Notes: generated by a model not told the origin, from the letters alone. DNA of 64,000 nt from Azospirillum formosense (GCF_040500525.1 NZ_CP159402.1:2696396-2760395), one strand, 5' to 3'; positions 8,200 through 16,484 are shown, numbered from the stretch's first letter. Made by a program: numbers and translations.

Positions 8200-8751
8200 A
8201 TGTCCGATCCGATTGCGACCGATCCGATTGCGACCGCTTCCACGGCGGCCGGCCCGGCCGCGGCCGAACCGGAGGCCGCGGCCAAGCCGCCGGTCCGCAT
8301 CTTCCTGGTCGTGGTGGACGAGAGCCCGGAGCTTCAGCTCGCCCTGCGCTACGCCTGCCTGCGCGCCCGCAAGTCCGGGGGCAAGGTGGCGTTGCTCTAC
8401 GTCATCGAGCCGGGCGAGGCGCAGCAGTGGCTGGCCCTGGAGAACCTGATGCGCGAGGAACAGCGCGCGGAGGCGGAGCAGAAGCTGCAGAAGCTCGCCC
8501 GCGACGTGAACCGGCTGACCGGCACGCTGCCGGCCCTGTACGTGCGCGAGGGCAACCGCCGCGACGAGGTGCTGGCCCTGATCGACGAGGAGCCGAGCAT
8601 CTCCATCCTCGTTCTGGCCGCCGGCGTCGAGCCGGAAGGGCCGGGGCCGCTGATCTCCTACTTCACCAACCGCGGCCTCGCCAAGATGCGCATTCCGTTG
8701 ACCATCGTGCCGGGCGGCATCGGCGTCGACGCGCTGGACGCCATCACTTAA
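8200..8751 (+). CDS. Universal stress protein (UspA) family
   Basis: This 183-residue cytoplasmic protein has one Usp domain from about residue 30: FLVVVDESPELQLALRYACLRAR, a middle VALLYVIEP and the C-terminal segment RIPLTIVPGGIG. The glycine-rich nucleotide loop of ATP-binding Usp proteins (G-x2-G-x9-G-S/T) is not clear, so ATP binding is doubtful. It starts 3 bp after the TIGR02186 stop. The N-terminus has a 15-bp perfect tandem DNA repeat encoding DPIAT twice. Confidence 0.85.
   Translation: MSDPIATDPIATASTAAGPAAAEPEAAAKPPVRIFLVVVDESPELQLALRYACLRARKSGGKVALLYVIEPGEAQQWLALENLMREEQRAEAEQKLQKLARDVNRLTGTLPALYVREGNRRDEVLALIDEEPSISILVLAAGVEPEGPGPLISYFTNRGLAKMRIPLTIVPGGIGVDALDAIT
8206..8235 (+). 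repeat. 15-bp perfect tandem repeat in the UspA N-terminus
   Basis: GATCCGATTGCGACC is present twice head to tail (8206-8220, 8221-8235) and encodes DPIAT-DPIAT. Being in frame, copy-number change would alter only the disordered N-terminus. Confidence 0.8.
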
Positions 8752-8766
8752 GGCGTCGGCTGCGCT

Positions 8767-10233
8767 TTAGCGGCCATAAAGCGCGGTGAGGCTGCGCTGG
8801 TCGATGTCGGACCGGTCGTCGGTCAGCACCGGGTGCCCGGCCAGTTCCGCGGGGGCCAGCGTCTCCAGGATGCGCGAGGCCGCGTACGCCGCACCCGGCG
8901 GAACGGCGCGCAGGCGTACGCTCAGCTCGTTAAGCGTACGCGCCTCCTTCGTGGCGATCAGCAGATAGTTCCCGCGTCCGGCGTCGGCGACGTACACCGA
9001 CGGGAAGACCGCCCCCTGCGTTGCCGCCAGCGGCCCGACCAGGGCGTCGCGGTCCATGGGGGAGGCGACGTTCATGACCAGCACCCCGCCCGGCGCCACC
9101 CGCCGTTCCACCGCCGCGAAGAACTCCCTCGTCGCCGTGAAGAAGGGGATCAGCGCCGTCGAGTAGAGATCGACGATCACCACGTCGTGCTGCTCCGGCG
9201 ACCGCTCGACATGGCGGCGGGCGTCCTCCACGGCGACGCGCACCTCGGGCCGCAGGCCGAATTTTTCGCGCGCCACCTCGACCACCGCGGGGTCCAGCTC
9301 CACCCCCAGGATGTCGGCGCCGGGCCAGACGTCGAGGATTTCCTTGGCGGCGGCCCCGCCGGCCAGACCCAGCACCAGGACGCGCGTGCCGTTGCCCAAG
9401 GCGGGGACGGTGGCGAACAGGTCGTAATAGAGGCCGGTCGGCCCGCCGTCCTTGCGCAGACGCGACTGGGTGGCCCAGGCCACGTTCAGATGCAGGCGGA
9501 TCTGCTCGGCGTCCTCCTGCACCATGATCGTGTTGTGCGGCGTCTCGCGGTAGAGGGCGAAGCCCTGGCCCTCGCCATGGCCGGCGGCCCAGGCCAGCGG
9601 CACCGCCAGGGCCGCGGCGGCGGCCACCCGTTTCCCACCCGGAACGAACAGGCAGGCGAGCGCCGGCAGGACCGCCGCCAACGCGTAGCCCGCCGACACC
9701 CCGACCTGCGGGATGGCGTAGAAGGAGGCGAAGAAGGTGCCGCCGATGCTGCCCAGCGTGCCGACCGCGTAGATCCGCCCCGCCGCCGCCGCACCGGTCA
9801 GGCTGCTCAGGCCCGCGCAGATCGGCGACACCATGGCCAGCGCGAAGGACGGCAGCCCAAGGATCAGCGCCGCCCCGACGACCGACCCCTCGACCGCGTT
9901 GAAGCGGCCCGCGGCATCGGCCAGCATCGGCTTGCCCAGCCAGGGCGTCAGCGCCGCGGCGGCGACCCCGGCCAGCAGGGCGGCGCGCAGCGCCGGCACC
10001 GCCTTCGGCCCGTCGCCGAGCTGCCCGCCGGTCCAGTAGCCGGCGGCCATGAAGGTCATCACCACGCCGATGACGGCGCCCCACTGATAGACCGAATAGC
10101 CAAAATGCGGCGCCATCAGCCGCCCGCCGAGGATTTCCATCATCATCAGCGACCAGCCCGCCGAGAAGGCGGCGGCGGCCAGCGCGAAGGAGCGGAGGGA
10201 CGGGCGGGCGGGGGAGGGGGAGGGACCGCTCAA
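8767..10233 (-). CDS. Fused membrane domain/spermidine synthase-like protein
   Basis: The 488-residue protein has an N-terminal half of about seven or eight transmembrane helices (from FALAAAAFSAGWSLMMMEILGGR to about residue 215). The C-terminal half is a Rossmann methyltransferase-like domain of the polyamine synthase type (VLVLGLAGGAAAKEILDVWPGADILGVELDPAVVEVAREKF; VVIVDLYSTALIPFFTATREFF). Such fused proteins are annotated as spermidine synthase-like; activity on putrescine is unproven. No speD or speE partner is nearby. The ATG at 10233 gives a short cytoplasmic lead (MSGPSPSPARPSLR) before the first helix. Confidence 0.85.
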   Translation of the reverse strand: MSGPSPSPARPSLRSFALAAAAFSAGWSLMMMEILGGRLMAPHFGYSVYQWGAVIGVVMTFMAAGYWTGGQLGDGPKAVPALRAALLAGVAAAALTPWLGKPMLADAAGRFNAVEGSVVGAALILGLPSFALAMVSPICAGLSSLTGAAAAGRIYAVGTLGSIGGTFFASFYAIPQVGVSAGYALAAVLPALACLFVPGGKRVAAAAALAVPLAWAAGHGEGQGFALYRETPHNTIMVQEDAEQIRLHLNVAWATQSRLRKDGGPTGLYYDLFATVPALGNGTRVLVLGLAGGAAAKEILDVWPGADILGVELDPAVVEVAREKFGLRPEVRVAVEDARRHVERSPEQHDVVIVDLYSTALIPFFTATREFFAAVERRVAPGGVLVMNVASPMDRDALVGPLAATQGAVFPSVYVADAGRGNYLLIATKEARTLNELSVRLRAVPPGAAYAASRILETLAPAELAGHPVLTDDRSDIDQRSLTALYGR

Positions 10234-10263
10234 GGCCGGCAGCCGGGGTGTCGTTGCATCGCC

Positions 10264-11550
10264 CTAATCATCGGTCCCTTCATCGGTCTCTTCATTGGTC
10301 CTTGCCTGCTCCTTCAGCCCATACACCTCGATCGGGTCGTTCAGCCCCTTCACCGGGTGCCAGCCGACCGAGACGAGGCGGCTGGCGCAGGCCTCCGCCA
10401 CCTCGGCGGAGGTCAGAACGTTGCGCTCCAGCCGGCTGCACAGCCCCTCGATCCGGCTGACCAGATTGACCGCCGGGCCGATGACGGTGAAGTCCAGCCG
10501 GTTGGCGGAGCCGATGTTGCCGTACATGACCTCGCCCATGTGCAGCGCGATGCCGCAGCGCAGGGTGGGCTGGCCCCAGGCGGCGCGTTCGGCGTTGCGG
10601 GCGGCCATGTCGGTCAGGGCCTCCTGCGCGGCGTCCAGCGCCTTGGTGCAGGCGGCCGCCCCGGTCGGGTCGCTCTCCTCCAGCGGGAAGATGGCCAGCA
10701 TGGCGTCGCCGATGAACTTCATGATCTCGCCGCCGCGGCTTTCCACGGCGCCGCCCATGATCTCGAAATAGCCGTTCAGCAGGGCGATCAGCTCCTCGCG
10801 CGGCAGCCGGTCGGCCAGCGAGGTGAAGCCGCGCAGGTCGCAGTACCACAGCACGGCGCGGACGTTGGCGCCGGTGCCGCGGCGGATGTCGCCGGACAGG
10901 ATGCGCGCGCCGGTGCGGTGGCCGACATAGGTGTCCAGGACCGTCGTCGCCAGCCGCCGCAGCGCCAGCGTCTCCAGCACCGCGCCCAGCGCCGGCAGCA
11001 CCGCGTCGACCAGCGCCAGATCGGCGGTGGAGAAGCCGCCGGGCCGGTCGGTGGTGAAGCTCAGCACGTTGCGCCGCCCCCCGGCGAACAGCACCGTCAT
11101 GGCGACATAGTCCGTCGCCCCCTGCGCCTTCAGCTCGGCGAAGACCGGGTATGGGTAGGGTGGCTCCATCTGCTCCAGCCGATAGCGCAGGCCGTCGGCG
11201 CCGTCCTCGATCAGGGTGGCGAAGGGGCTGGTCAGGTATTCGTTGCTGGTCTCGGTTCCGTGGGCGCGGGTGGCGATCTCCACCTGCTCGGCGTTGCGGC
11301 GCCAGAAGAAGGCGATGGTGCGGATCTGCGGGTGCAGCAGGGGCAGGGCGCAGACGACGCGCAGCAACGGGACGCCGGACGCCATCAGGCGCCGGCAGAA
11401 GCGGTCCATCATCGTCTCGAAGCCGGGGGCGTGCCGGCCTTCCAGCAACAGCCATTCGACGACCTCCCGCGCGGCGGCGTCGATGGATGGGGCCGCAGGG
11501 GTGGCCGCAGGGATGGACGGTGCGGCGGCCGCGGGCGGTGCCATGCTCAC
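10264..11550 (-). CDS. Class III adenylate/guanylate cyclase
   Basis: The protein (428 residues from GTG 11550, or 426 from ATG 11544) has a C-terminal class III cyclase domain at about residues 215-400. Metal-binding aspartates lie in CDLRGFTSLADRL and FIGDAMLAIF. MKFIGD carries the base-recognition Lys and LDFTVIGPAVNLVSRIEG the second recognition residue (Asp) and the transition-state Asn/Arg. Lys plus Asp suggests ATP, hence cAMP. The N-terminal 200 residues resemble the cytoplasmic sensor region of rhizobial-type cyclases; no membrane segment is seen. The acidic tail TNEETDEGTDD is encoded by a degenerate 12-bp repeat at 10268-10303. Confidence 0.9.
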   Translation of the reverse strand: MSMAPPAAAAPSIPAATPAAPSIDAAAREVVEWLLLEGRHAPGFETMMDRFCRRLMASGVPLLRVVCALPLLHPQIRTIAFFWRRNAEQVEIATRAHGTETSNEYLTSPFATLIEDGADGLRYRLEQMEPPYPYPVFAELKAQGATDYVAMTVLFAGGRRNVLSFTTDRPGGFSTADLALVDAVLPALGAVLETLALRRLATTVLDTYVGHRTGARILSGDIRRGTGANVRAVLWYCDLRGFTSLADRLPREELIALLNGYFEIMGGAVESRGGEIMKFIGDAMLAIFPLEESDPTGAAACTKALDAAQEALTDMAARNAERAAWGQPTLRCGIALHMGEVMYGNIGSANRLDFTVIGPAVNLVSRIEGLCSRLERNVLTSAEVAEACASRLVSVGWHPVKGLNDPIEVYGLKEQARTNEETDEGTDD

Positions 11551-11652
11551 GGATCGATAACCATAAAGATGCGATGCTTGATCTGTCGGCGGATTCTGCC
11601 CAAGTTTCGCCTACGCCGCCAGTGTTGTTCGGCGCCGATGGAGGATATCACC

Positions 11653-12204
11653 ATGTTCATTCAGACCGAGCAGACGCCCAACCCGGCGACTCTCAAGTTC
11701 CTGCCGGGGCGTGACGTGCTCGGACGCGGCACCGCGGACTTCCCGTCCCGCGATGTTGCCGCCGCTTCGCCGCTGGCCCAGCGGCTGTTCGAGATCGACG
11801 GGGTCCAGGGCGTGTTCCTGGGCGCCGATTTCGTGACCATCACCAAGGCCGGCGACAAGGAGTGGTTCCTGCTGAAGCCGTCGATCCTCGGCGTCATCAT
11901 GGAGCATTTCACCGCCAACCGGCCGGTGCTGCTGGAAGAGACCGGCGACGGCCACGCCGCCAGCGCGGACGACGACGAGATCGTCACCCAGATCAAGGAG
12001 CTGCTGGACACCCGCGTGCGCCCGGCGGTGGCCCAGGACGGCGGCGACATCACCTTCTACGGCTTCGAGGAGGGCGTGGTGTACCTGGAGATGAAGGGAG
12101 CCTGCTCCGGCTGCCCCAGCTCCACCGCCACGCTGAAGGCCGGCATCGAGAACATGCTGCGCCACTACATTCCCGAGGTGGTCGAGGTCCGCGCCGTCCG
12201 CTGA
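11653..12204 (+). CDS. NifU-like Fe-S scaffold protein (Nfu type)
   Basis: The 183-residue protein has an Nfu N-terminal domain (MFIQTEQTPNPATLKFLPGR, residues 1-90) and a C-terminal NifU domain (about 105-180) with the cluster-binding motif GACSGCPSS preceded by AQDGGDI. It would carry and deliver 4Fe-4S clusters to apo-proteins. This two-domain form is the usual alphaproteobacterial/mitochondrial NFU1 type, not the nif-cluster NifU. GGAGGA at 11640-11645 sets the ATG at 11653 (the upstream ATG at 11638 overlaps that site). Confidence 0.95.
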   Translation: MFIQTEQTPNPATLKFLPGRDVLGRGTADFPSRDVAAASPLAQRLFEIDGVQGVFLGADFVTITKAGDKEWFLLKPSILGVIMEHFTANRPVLLEETGDGHAASADDDEIVTQIKELLDTRVRPAVAQDGGDITFYGFEEGVVYLEMKGACSGCPSSTATLKAGIENMLRHYIPEVVEVRAVR

Positions 12205-12274
12205 CCGCTTTCACCGGACGGGCGCGGCCTGTGCCGGCCGTGCCCGCCGGTGTCTCTCCGCCTGATCCGGCCAA

Positions 12275-13330
12275 CTATTCCGGAACCACGAACTGCATGC
12301 CCAGCCAGCGCCAGCGTCCCTCGGGGGCGGGCAGAGTGCAGTTCACGCGCGTGCGGCCCGGCGGGAAGGGGGCGCGGATGCGCACCTCCACCCGGTCCTC
12401 CGTCACGCGCTCCAGCGCGGTGCGGCCCTGGCCGGCGGCGAAGCAGGCCAGACGCGCGATGTCGCCGATCTCGTCCGACACGGTGAAGCCGATCGACGGC
12501 GGGTTGACGGTCAGAAGCGGATCGTCGGGCGTCAGGTCGGTCACCGGCAGCGGCAGCGCGCTGGCGGCCAGCCGGAAGCGGTCCACGCTGCCGAAGCTCT
12601 CGTTCATCACGAAACGCGGCAGGGTCGCCCGGTCGGCCTGCGGGTGCAGGACGCCCGACTGCTGGCCGAAGGCGGCGGCGAAGCCCTGCTCCGTCACGAT
12701 GGTCCGCACCGCCGACGACACCTCGCCCTGCGGGTAGGCGAACAGCGCGGGGCGCTGGCCGGTCTCCGCCTGCAGCCGGTCGGCCATGCGGCGCAGCTCC
12801 GCCCTCACCTCCTCGGCGGGGCGGGACACCAGCGACTGGGTGGAAGCGCCGAGCCCGCCGAGCGTGACCCCGGCGGCGGCGAGCTGCCGCACCTCCGCCC
12901 AGGTCATGTGGGCGGGCGACCCGCGGTCGACGGCATCGGTCGCCACGAACAGGGTGAAGGGCAGGCCCGCCGCCTTCAGCCGGGGCCACGCCTCGCGGAA
13001 GGCGGAGCGGCTGGCCTCGTCGATGGTGATCGCCACCGTGCGGTCGGGCAGCGGCGCGCCGCTGCGCAGCGCCTCCAGGATGCGGGGCAGGGGCAGGACC
13101 TGATAGTCGCCGTCCTTGAGCTCGTCCAGATGGGCTTCGAACTGGTCGATGCGGATGCTGATGGACGGGGTCTGGTCCTCGCCGAAGCGATCGTAGGCGA
13201 AGACGACGGCGGTGCTCGCCGTCCCATCCACCCCGACGCCGGGCGCCGCAACGCCGGGGCTTCCCGCCAGGGCCTGGAAGGTCCAGGCGGCGGCCACGGC
13301 GAAGAGTGCGGCGGCGCGGCGGAACGGCAT
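12275..13330 (-). CDS. Polysaccharide deacetylase-fold secreted protein with degenerate catalytic motifs
   Basis: The 351-residue protein starts with a signal peptide (RRAAALFAVAAAWTFQALA) and has a NodB-type fold at about residues 95-290. The usual TFDDG motif reads TIDEA (Asp104, Glu105). The metal-binding His-x3-His motif is replaced by GGLGASTQSL (Leu160, Thr164), while the later FAYPQGE motif is retained. Without the histidines, metal-dependent deacetylation is unlikely; a binding or altered role is possible. It may act in the periplasm or outer envelope. The ATG at 13330 is chosen because it opens the signal peptide. It converges on the Nfu gene and is not in an obvious polysaccharide operon. 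Confidence 0.75.
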   Translation of the reverse strand: MPFRRAAALFAVAAAWTFQALAGSPGVAAPGVGVDGTASTAVVFAYDRFGEDQTPSISIRIDQFEAHLDELKDGDYQVLPLPRILEALRSGAPLPDRTVAITIDEASRSAFREAWPRLKAAGLPFTLFVATDAVDRGSPAHMTWAEVRQLAAAGVTLGGLGASTQSLVSRPAEEVRAELRRMADRLQAETGQRPALFAYPQGEVSSAVRTIVTEQGFAAAFGQQSGVLHPQADRATLPRFVMNESFGSVDRFRLAASALPLPVTDLTPDDPLLTVNPPSIGFTVSDEIGDIARLACFAAGQGRTALERVTEDRVEVRIRAPFPPGRTRVNCTLPAPEGRWRWLGMQFVVPE

Positions 13331-13542
13331 GGCGGCCTGTCGTGGGTGCGGAACGGTCGCGCGGCCGGACCGGGGCCCGGCTGCGCAAGGGCTGGTGTGG
13401 CACAGGCATGGCGCCGCGAACAAGTCCGCAACACGCACGATGCGCTTCGGGCGCTTTCGTGATGCAGCCTTGCAACAACCCCAGTGACATTAGGCCCTAT
13501 GGTGTCCGGCCGGGGCCGGACTGACGGGGGTTCAGCCCGTCC

Positions 13543-14109
13543 TCATCCCGTCCTCAGCCCGCCCATCATCAGGCCACCGAGCGCGGCGTCGGTCAGCAGC
13601 GGGTAGCGCTGCTCGTCCGGCAGCTGGTAGTGCCACCACTCGCAGCTGTAATGCCGCCAGCCCGCCGCCGTCATGACGCCGAGGAGGGCGGCGCGGTTGC
13701 GCTGCTGCTCGGTGGTCAGGTCGGTGCGGCCATGGTGGGACTGTTCGGTCATGTCGTCGAAGCCGGTGCCCATGTCCAGCGGGCGCCCGTTGCCGTCGGC
13801 CAGAGTCAGGTCCACCGCGACGCCGCGGGAATGGGTGGAGCCGGCCGACGGGTCGGCGATGTAGGAGGGATCGGGCAGCGCCCGCCACAAGGCCCATTGC
13901 GCCTCGACCGGGCGGAAGGCATCGTACAGCCGCAACCGGCAGCCGATGCCGCGCGCCAGCCGGATCGCCGCGCGCAGCGCCACCGCCGCGTCGGGGTGCA
14001 GCAGGCAATGCGGGTGCCGGTAGATGGGCACCCCGGTCAGGTTGTCCGGCGTGGCGTACAGCAGCTCGATGTCGACGTCGAAGTCCGGTGGTGCGATGGG
14101 TGTGAGCAT
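13543..14109 (-). CDS. D-alanyl-D-alanine dipeptidase (VanX/DdpX family)
   Basis: The 188-residue protein carries the zinc-dipeptidase signatures: STHSRGVAVDLTL (SxHxxGxAxD, two zinc ligands) at about residues 90-102, and CEWWHYQ (EWWH, catalytic Glu and third ligand) at about 155-161. LYDAFRP supplies the transition-state Arg. It hydrolyses D-Ala-D-Ala, either for peptidoglycan recycling or as nutrient use. No signal peptide is evident, so a cytoplasmic DdpX-like role is likelier than wall remodelling. No vanHA genes are near, so vancomycin resistance is not implied. It is divergent from tsaB. Confidence 0.92.
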   Translation of the reverse strand: MLTPIAPPDFDVDIELLYATPDNLTGVPIYRHPHCLLHPDAAVALRAAIRLARGIGCRLRLYDAFRPVEAQWALWRALPDPSYIADPSAGSTHSRGVAVDLTLADGNGRPLDMGTGFDDMTEQSHHGRTDLTTEQQRNRAALLGVMTAAGWRHYSCEWWHYQLPDEQRYPLLTDAALGGLMMGGLRTG

Positions 14110-14210
14110 GATCCATGCCGTCAGGGAAGGTCGGGGCTGTCTATCACGCTCTTGACCCAGGCTTGAAGTGGGGCTTTGAAGATGGCGGACCTGACGACGC
14201 GTGTGAGGCG

Positions 14211-14897
14211 ATGAGAGTTCTGGGACTGGACACGGCGACCTCCGGCTGCTCGGCGGCGCTGTGGGACGACGGCGCCGTCACGGCGCGGCGGCGCGAGCCG
14301 ATGGCCCGCGGGCAGGCGGAGGCTCTGGTGCCGCTGGCGCAGGCCGCTCTGGCGGACGCCGGCTGCGCCTTCGACGCGCTCGACCGCATCGCCGTGACCG
14401 TCGGGCCGGGCGCCTTCACCGGTCTGCGCATCGCGCTGGCCGCGGCGCGCGGCTTCGCCGTCGCCGCCGGGCTGCCGGTGGTCGGGGTCACCAGCTTCGA
14501 TGCGATCGCCCACGGCCTGCCGGAGGCGGAGCGGGACGGCCGGACCGTTCTGGTCGCCGTGGATTCCCGCCGCGCCGAGCCGTTCCTGCAACTTTTCCAC
14601 CCGGACCTGACGCCGTTCGGCGAACCGGCCATGCTGGAGCCCGCCGCGGTGCCGGGCTGGCTCGACCGGCTGCTCTCCGGCGGGGACGGAACCCGGCCGC
14701 TGCTGGTCGCCGGGGACGGGGCGGCGGCGTTGCGCCCGCTCCTGGAGGGGCGTGCCGACACCGCCTTCGCCGCCGGGCCGGGAACGCCCGACGCCGCCGT
14801 GGTCGCCACCCTGGGCGCGCGGCGGGAGGCCGGGTTGCCGGCCCAGCCCTTCTACCTGCGTCCGCCCGACGTCTCGCTGCCGCGGAAGACGGCATGA
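14211..14897 (+). CDS. tsaB: tRNA threonylcarbamoyladenosine biosynthesis protein TsaB
   Basis: TsaB is the scaffold of the TsaBDE complex making t6A37 in ANN-decoding tRNAs. The 228-residue product has the ASKHA-type start VLGLDTATSGCSAAL and the signature VTVGPGAFTGLRIALAAARGFA (residues about 62-85). The ATG at 14211 is preferred to an in-frame start at 14115 because it opens directly at the MRVLGLDT strand; GTGAGG at 14203-14208 is a weak ribosome-binding site. Its stop overlaps rimI (ATGA), the common tsaB-rimI pairing. Confidence 0.95.
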   Translation: MRVLGLDTATSGCSAALWDDGAVTARRREPMARGQAEALVPLAQAALADAGCAFDALDRIAVTVGPGAFTGLRIALAAARGFAVAAGLPVVGVTSFDAIAHGLPEAERDGRTVLVAVDSRRAEPFLQLFHPDLTPFGEPAMLEPAAVPGWLDRLLSGGDGTRPLLVAGDGAAALRPLLEGRADTAFAAGPGTPDAAVVATLGARREAGLPAQPFYLRPPDVSLPRKTA

Positions 14898-15406
14898 CGG
14901 CGGCCCCGCCCGGGACGTCCGGTTACGGGATGTCCCATCCGGTCCGACTTCAAACGGCCGGCCTCGCCGACGCCGCGGTGATCGCGGCCCTGCAGCAGGG
15001 GTGCTTTCCCGACGATCCCTGGGGCAGCGAGGCGGTCGCCAGCCTGATCGGCCAGCCCGGCTTCTTCGCCGCGCTGGCCTTGCGGGAGGGCGCGGAGGGC
15101 GACGATCCGGTCGGCTTCCTGCTCGCGCGGGTTGCCGCCGAGGACGGCGAGATCATCGCCGTCGGCGTTCGCGCCGACGCGCGGGGGCAGGGGACCGGGC
15201 GGCGTCTGGTCGCGGCGGCGCTGGACGGCGCGCGGGCGCTGGGCGCCACGGCGCTGTTCCTTGAAGTCGCCGAAGACAATGGCGCGGCGCAATTCCTGTA
15301 TCAATCATGTGGTTTCTTTGCCGTGGGCCGTCGTCCCGGCTATTACCGCAGGGCGGACGGAAGGGTTGCCGCCCTGGTGTTGCGGTATTCGTACACCGAC
15401 AAATAA
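14894..15406 (+). CDS. rimI: Ribosomal protein S18-alanine N-acetyltransferase (RimI-type GNAT)
   Basis: The 170-residue GNAT protein has FPDDPWGSEAV near the N-terminus, the acetyl-CoA motif VRADARGQGTGRRLVAAAL (Q/RxxGxG/A) and the C-terminal LEVAEDNGAAQFLYQSCGFFAVGRRPGYYRR, which is typical of RimI. It would acetylate the N-terminal Ala of S18. ATG 14894 overlaps the tsaB stop; ATG 14930 (MSHPVRL) is an alternative that removes a non-conserved 12-residue lead. It ends 3 bp before the convergent TusA-like gene. Confidence 0.9.
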   Translation: MTAAPPGTSGYGMSHPVRLQTAGLADAAVIAALQQGCFPDDPWGSEAVASLIGQPGFFAALALREGAEGDDPVGFLLARVAAEDGEIIAVGVRADARGQGTGRRLVAAALDGARALGATALFLEVAEDNGAAQFLYQSCGFFAVGRRPGYYRRADGRVAALVLRYSYTDK

Positions 15407-15409
15407 ACC

Positions 15410-15664
15410 TTAACCTTTCTGAACCCACAGGCGGTGCACTCCGTCCGGCTCATCCGGATTTTCGGGCGTCACGGCGAGAATGGAGTGGCCCAGTTCGGCT
15501 AAGGATCGGGGTACATTCTCCAAGGGTTCGCCAGCGTTCAGCCGGACTTCAAGCGTCTGCCCGGCCGCCATGCGCTCCACCGACAACTTGGTCTTGACGA
15601 AGGTTAACGGGCACACCTCGTTGGTGATGTCCAAAAACAAATCCGGAGAATTTTTTTCGTACAC
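15410..15664 (-). CDS. TusA-family sulfur carrier protein
   Basis: The 84-residue protein has the TusA/SirA core DITNEVCPLTFVKTKLSVERM, with the persulfide-forming Cys18 in the CP motif, and GEPLENVPRSLAELGHSI, the family's second half. It may relay sulfur for tRNA thiolation or cofactor synthesis; the partner is not visible. The start is GTG 15664 with AGAGGA upstream on the minus strand. It is divergent from mucR across an AT-rich 90-bp region. Confidence 0.85.
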   Translation of the reverse strand: MYEKNSPDLFLDITNEVCPLTFVKTKLSVERMAAGQTLEVRLNAGEPLENVPRSLAELGHSILAVTPENPDEPDGVHRLWVQKG

Positions 15665-15694
15665 TGCTTCCTCTTTAAGAGCAAAGGATGGATA

Positions 15695-15723
15695 TTGCGC
15701 GCGGCCACAAACCTCTTTATATG
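15695..15723 (+). promoter_or_regulatory. Putative promoter of the mucR-like gene
   Basis: TTGCGC (15695-15700) and TATATG (15718-15723) have 17-bp spacing, in an AT-rich island of about 100 bp that is unusual for this genome. MucR proteins commonly bind AT-rich DNA at their own promoters, so autoregulation is plausible. Confidence 0.4.
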
Positions 15724-15755
15724 GAGAGGAACGCCAAGCTGCGGAGCAAGCTTAC

Positions 15756-16172
15756 ATGAGCAATGGTAACCCTTCCAACGCGCTGTTGTCTCTGACCACG
15801 GAGATCGTGGCGGCGCATGTCTCGAACAATACAGTCGCTCTCGGCGATCTTCCGACGCTGATTGAGCAGGTGTACAAGTCACTCGCGAATGTCGGGACCG
15901 AGCCAGTTGCGACTGAGGAGCGTCCGCAGCCCGCGGTGCCCATCAAGAAGTCCGTCACTCCCGACTACATTGTATGCCTGGAGGATGGCAAGAAGCTGAA
16001 GATGCTGAAGCGGCATCTGAAGACGGCCTACGACATGTCGCCGGAGGAATACCGCGACCGCTGGGGCCTGCCGGCCGACTATCCGATGGTCGCCCCGAAC
16101 TACGCCCGCCAGCGCAGCTCGCTGGCCAAGCAGATCGGTCTCGGCACCCGCGCCCGCCGCGGCGCGGCCTGA
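15756..16172 (+). CDS. MucR/Ros family transcriptional regulator
   Basis: The 138-residue protein matches the Ros/MucR family. The DNA-binding zinc finger spans YIVCLEDGKKLKMLKRHLKTAYDMSPEEYRDRWGL (about residues 69-103), with Cys and the downstream His residues of the prokaryotic C2H2-like finger, followed by PMVAPNYARQRSSLAKQIGLG. MucR proteins control exopolysaccharide, motility and cell-cycle genes in alphaproteobacteria and oligomerise through the N-terminal region. GGAG at 15743-15746 lies 9 bp before the ATG. It is monocistronic. Confidence 0.93.
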   Translation: MSNGNPSNALLSLTTEIVAAHVSNNTVALGDLPTLIEQVYKSLANVGTEPVATEERPQPAVPIKKSVTPDYIVCLEDGKKLKMLKRHLKTAYDMSPEEYRDRWGLPADYPMVAPNYARQRSSLAKQIGLGTRARRGAA

Positions 16173-16484
16173 GGTCCAGGTCCATCAAGCTTGTGCGTTG
16201 GTGTCCGGCGGACCGCCGCTGTTCGGTCCGGTCCGCCCCGGAACCCCATCGCCCGGATGTGACCGCTTCTTCCTTCCCGCGTGATCATTGCCGCGCCGCC
16301 GTCCCCGTTCGCCGGGGCCGGACCCTGTGGCTTGCCCGGAGTCCGGGCTTGCCGGGGCGGGATCGTCACGTCGCGGTTGACCGGCAACCGGCCATTCGTG
16401 TTATCCCTGTTCCGTGCCCGACCGGGCTCCGGATGGAGAACCGGCGGTTGCCGCGACCCGAACAACGCCAGCAAAGCGTCGAGT
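16173..16484. other. Intergenic region mucR-olsB (312 bp) with a possible promoter
   Basis: No supported ORF. Near the right end TTGACC (16377-16382) and TTATCC (16401-16406), spaced 18 bp, form a plausible olsB promoter about 80 bp before its ATG. The middle has GC-rich inverted segments (GGCGGACC and GGTCCGCC near 16210-16238) without a T-run, so no clear terminator for mucR. Confidence 0.4.

Noticed and set aside
8833..11640. A long plus-strand frame upstream of and in frame with the Nfu gene
   Set aside because: It is antisense to the spermidine synthase-like and cyclase genes; the Nfu start at 11653 has its own ribosome-binding site and conserved N-terminus.
13543..14109. Vancomycin-resistance VanX
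   Set aside because: The family motifs fit, but there is no vanHA/R/S context in this Gram-negative; a housekeeping D-Ala-D-Ala dipeptidase is the sound call.
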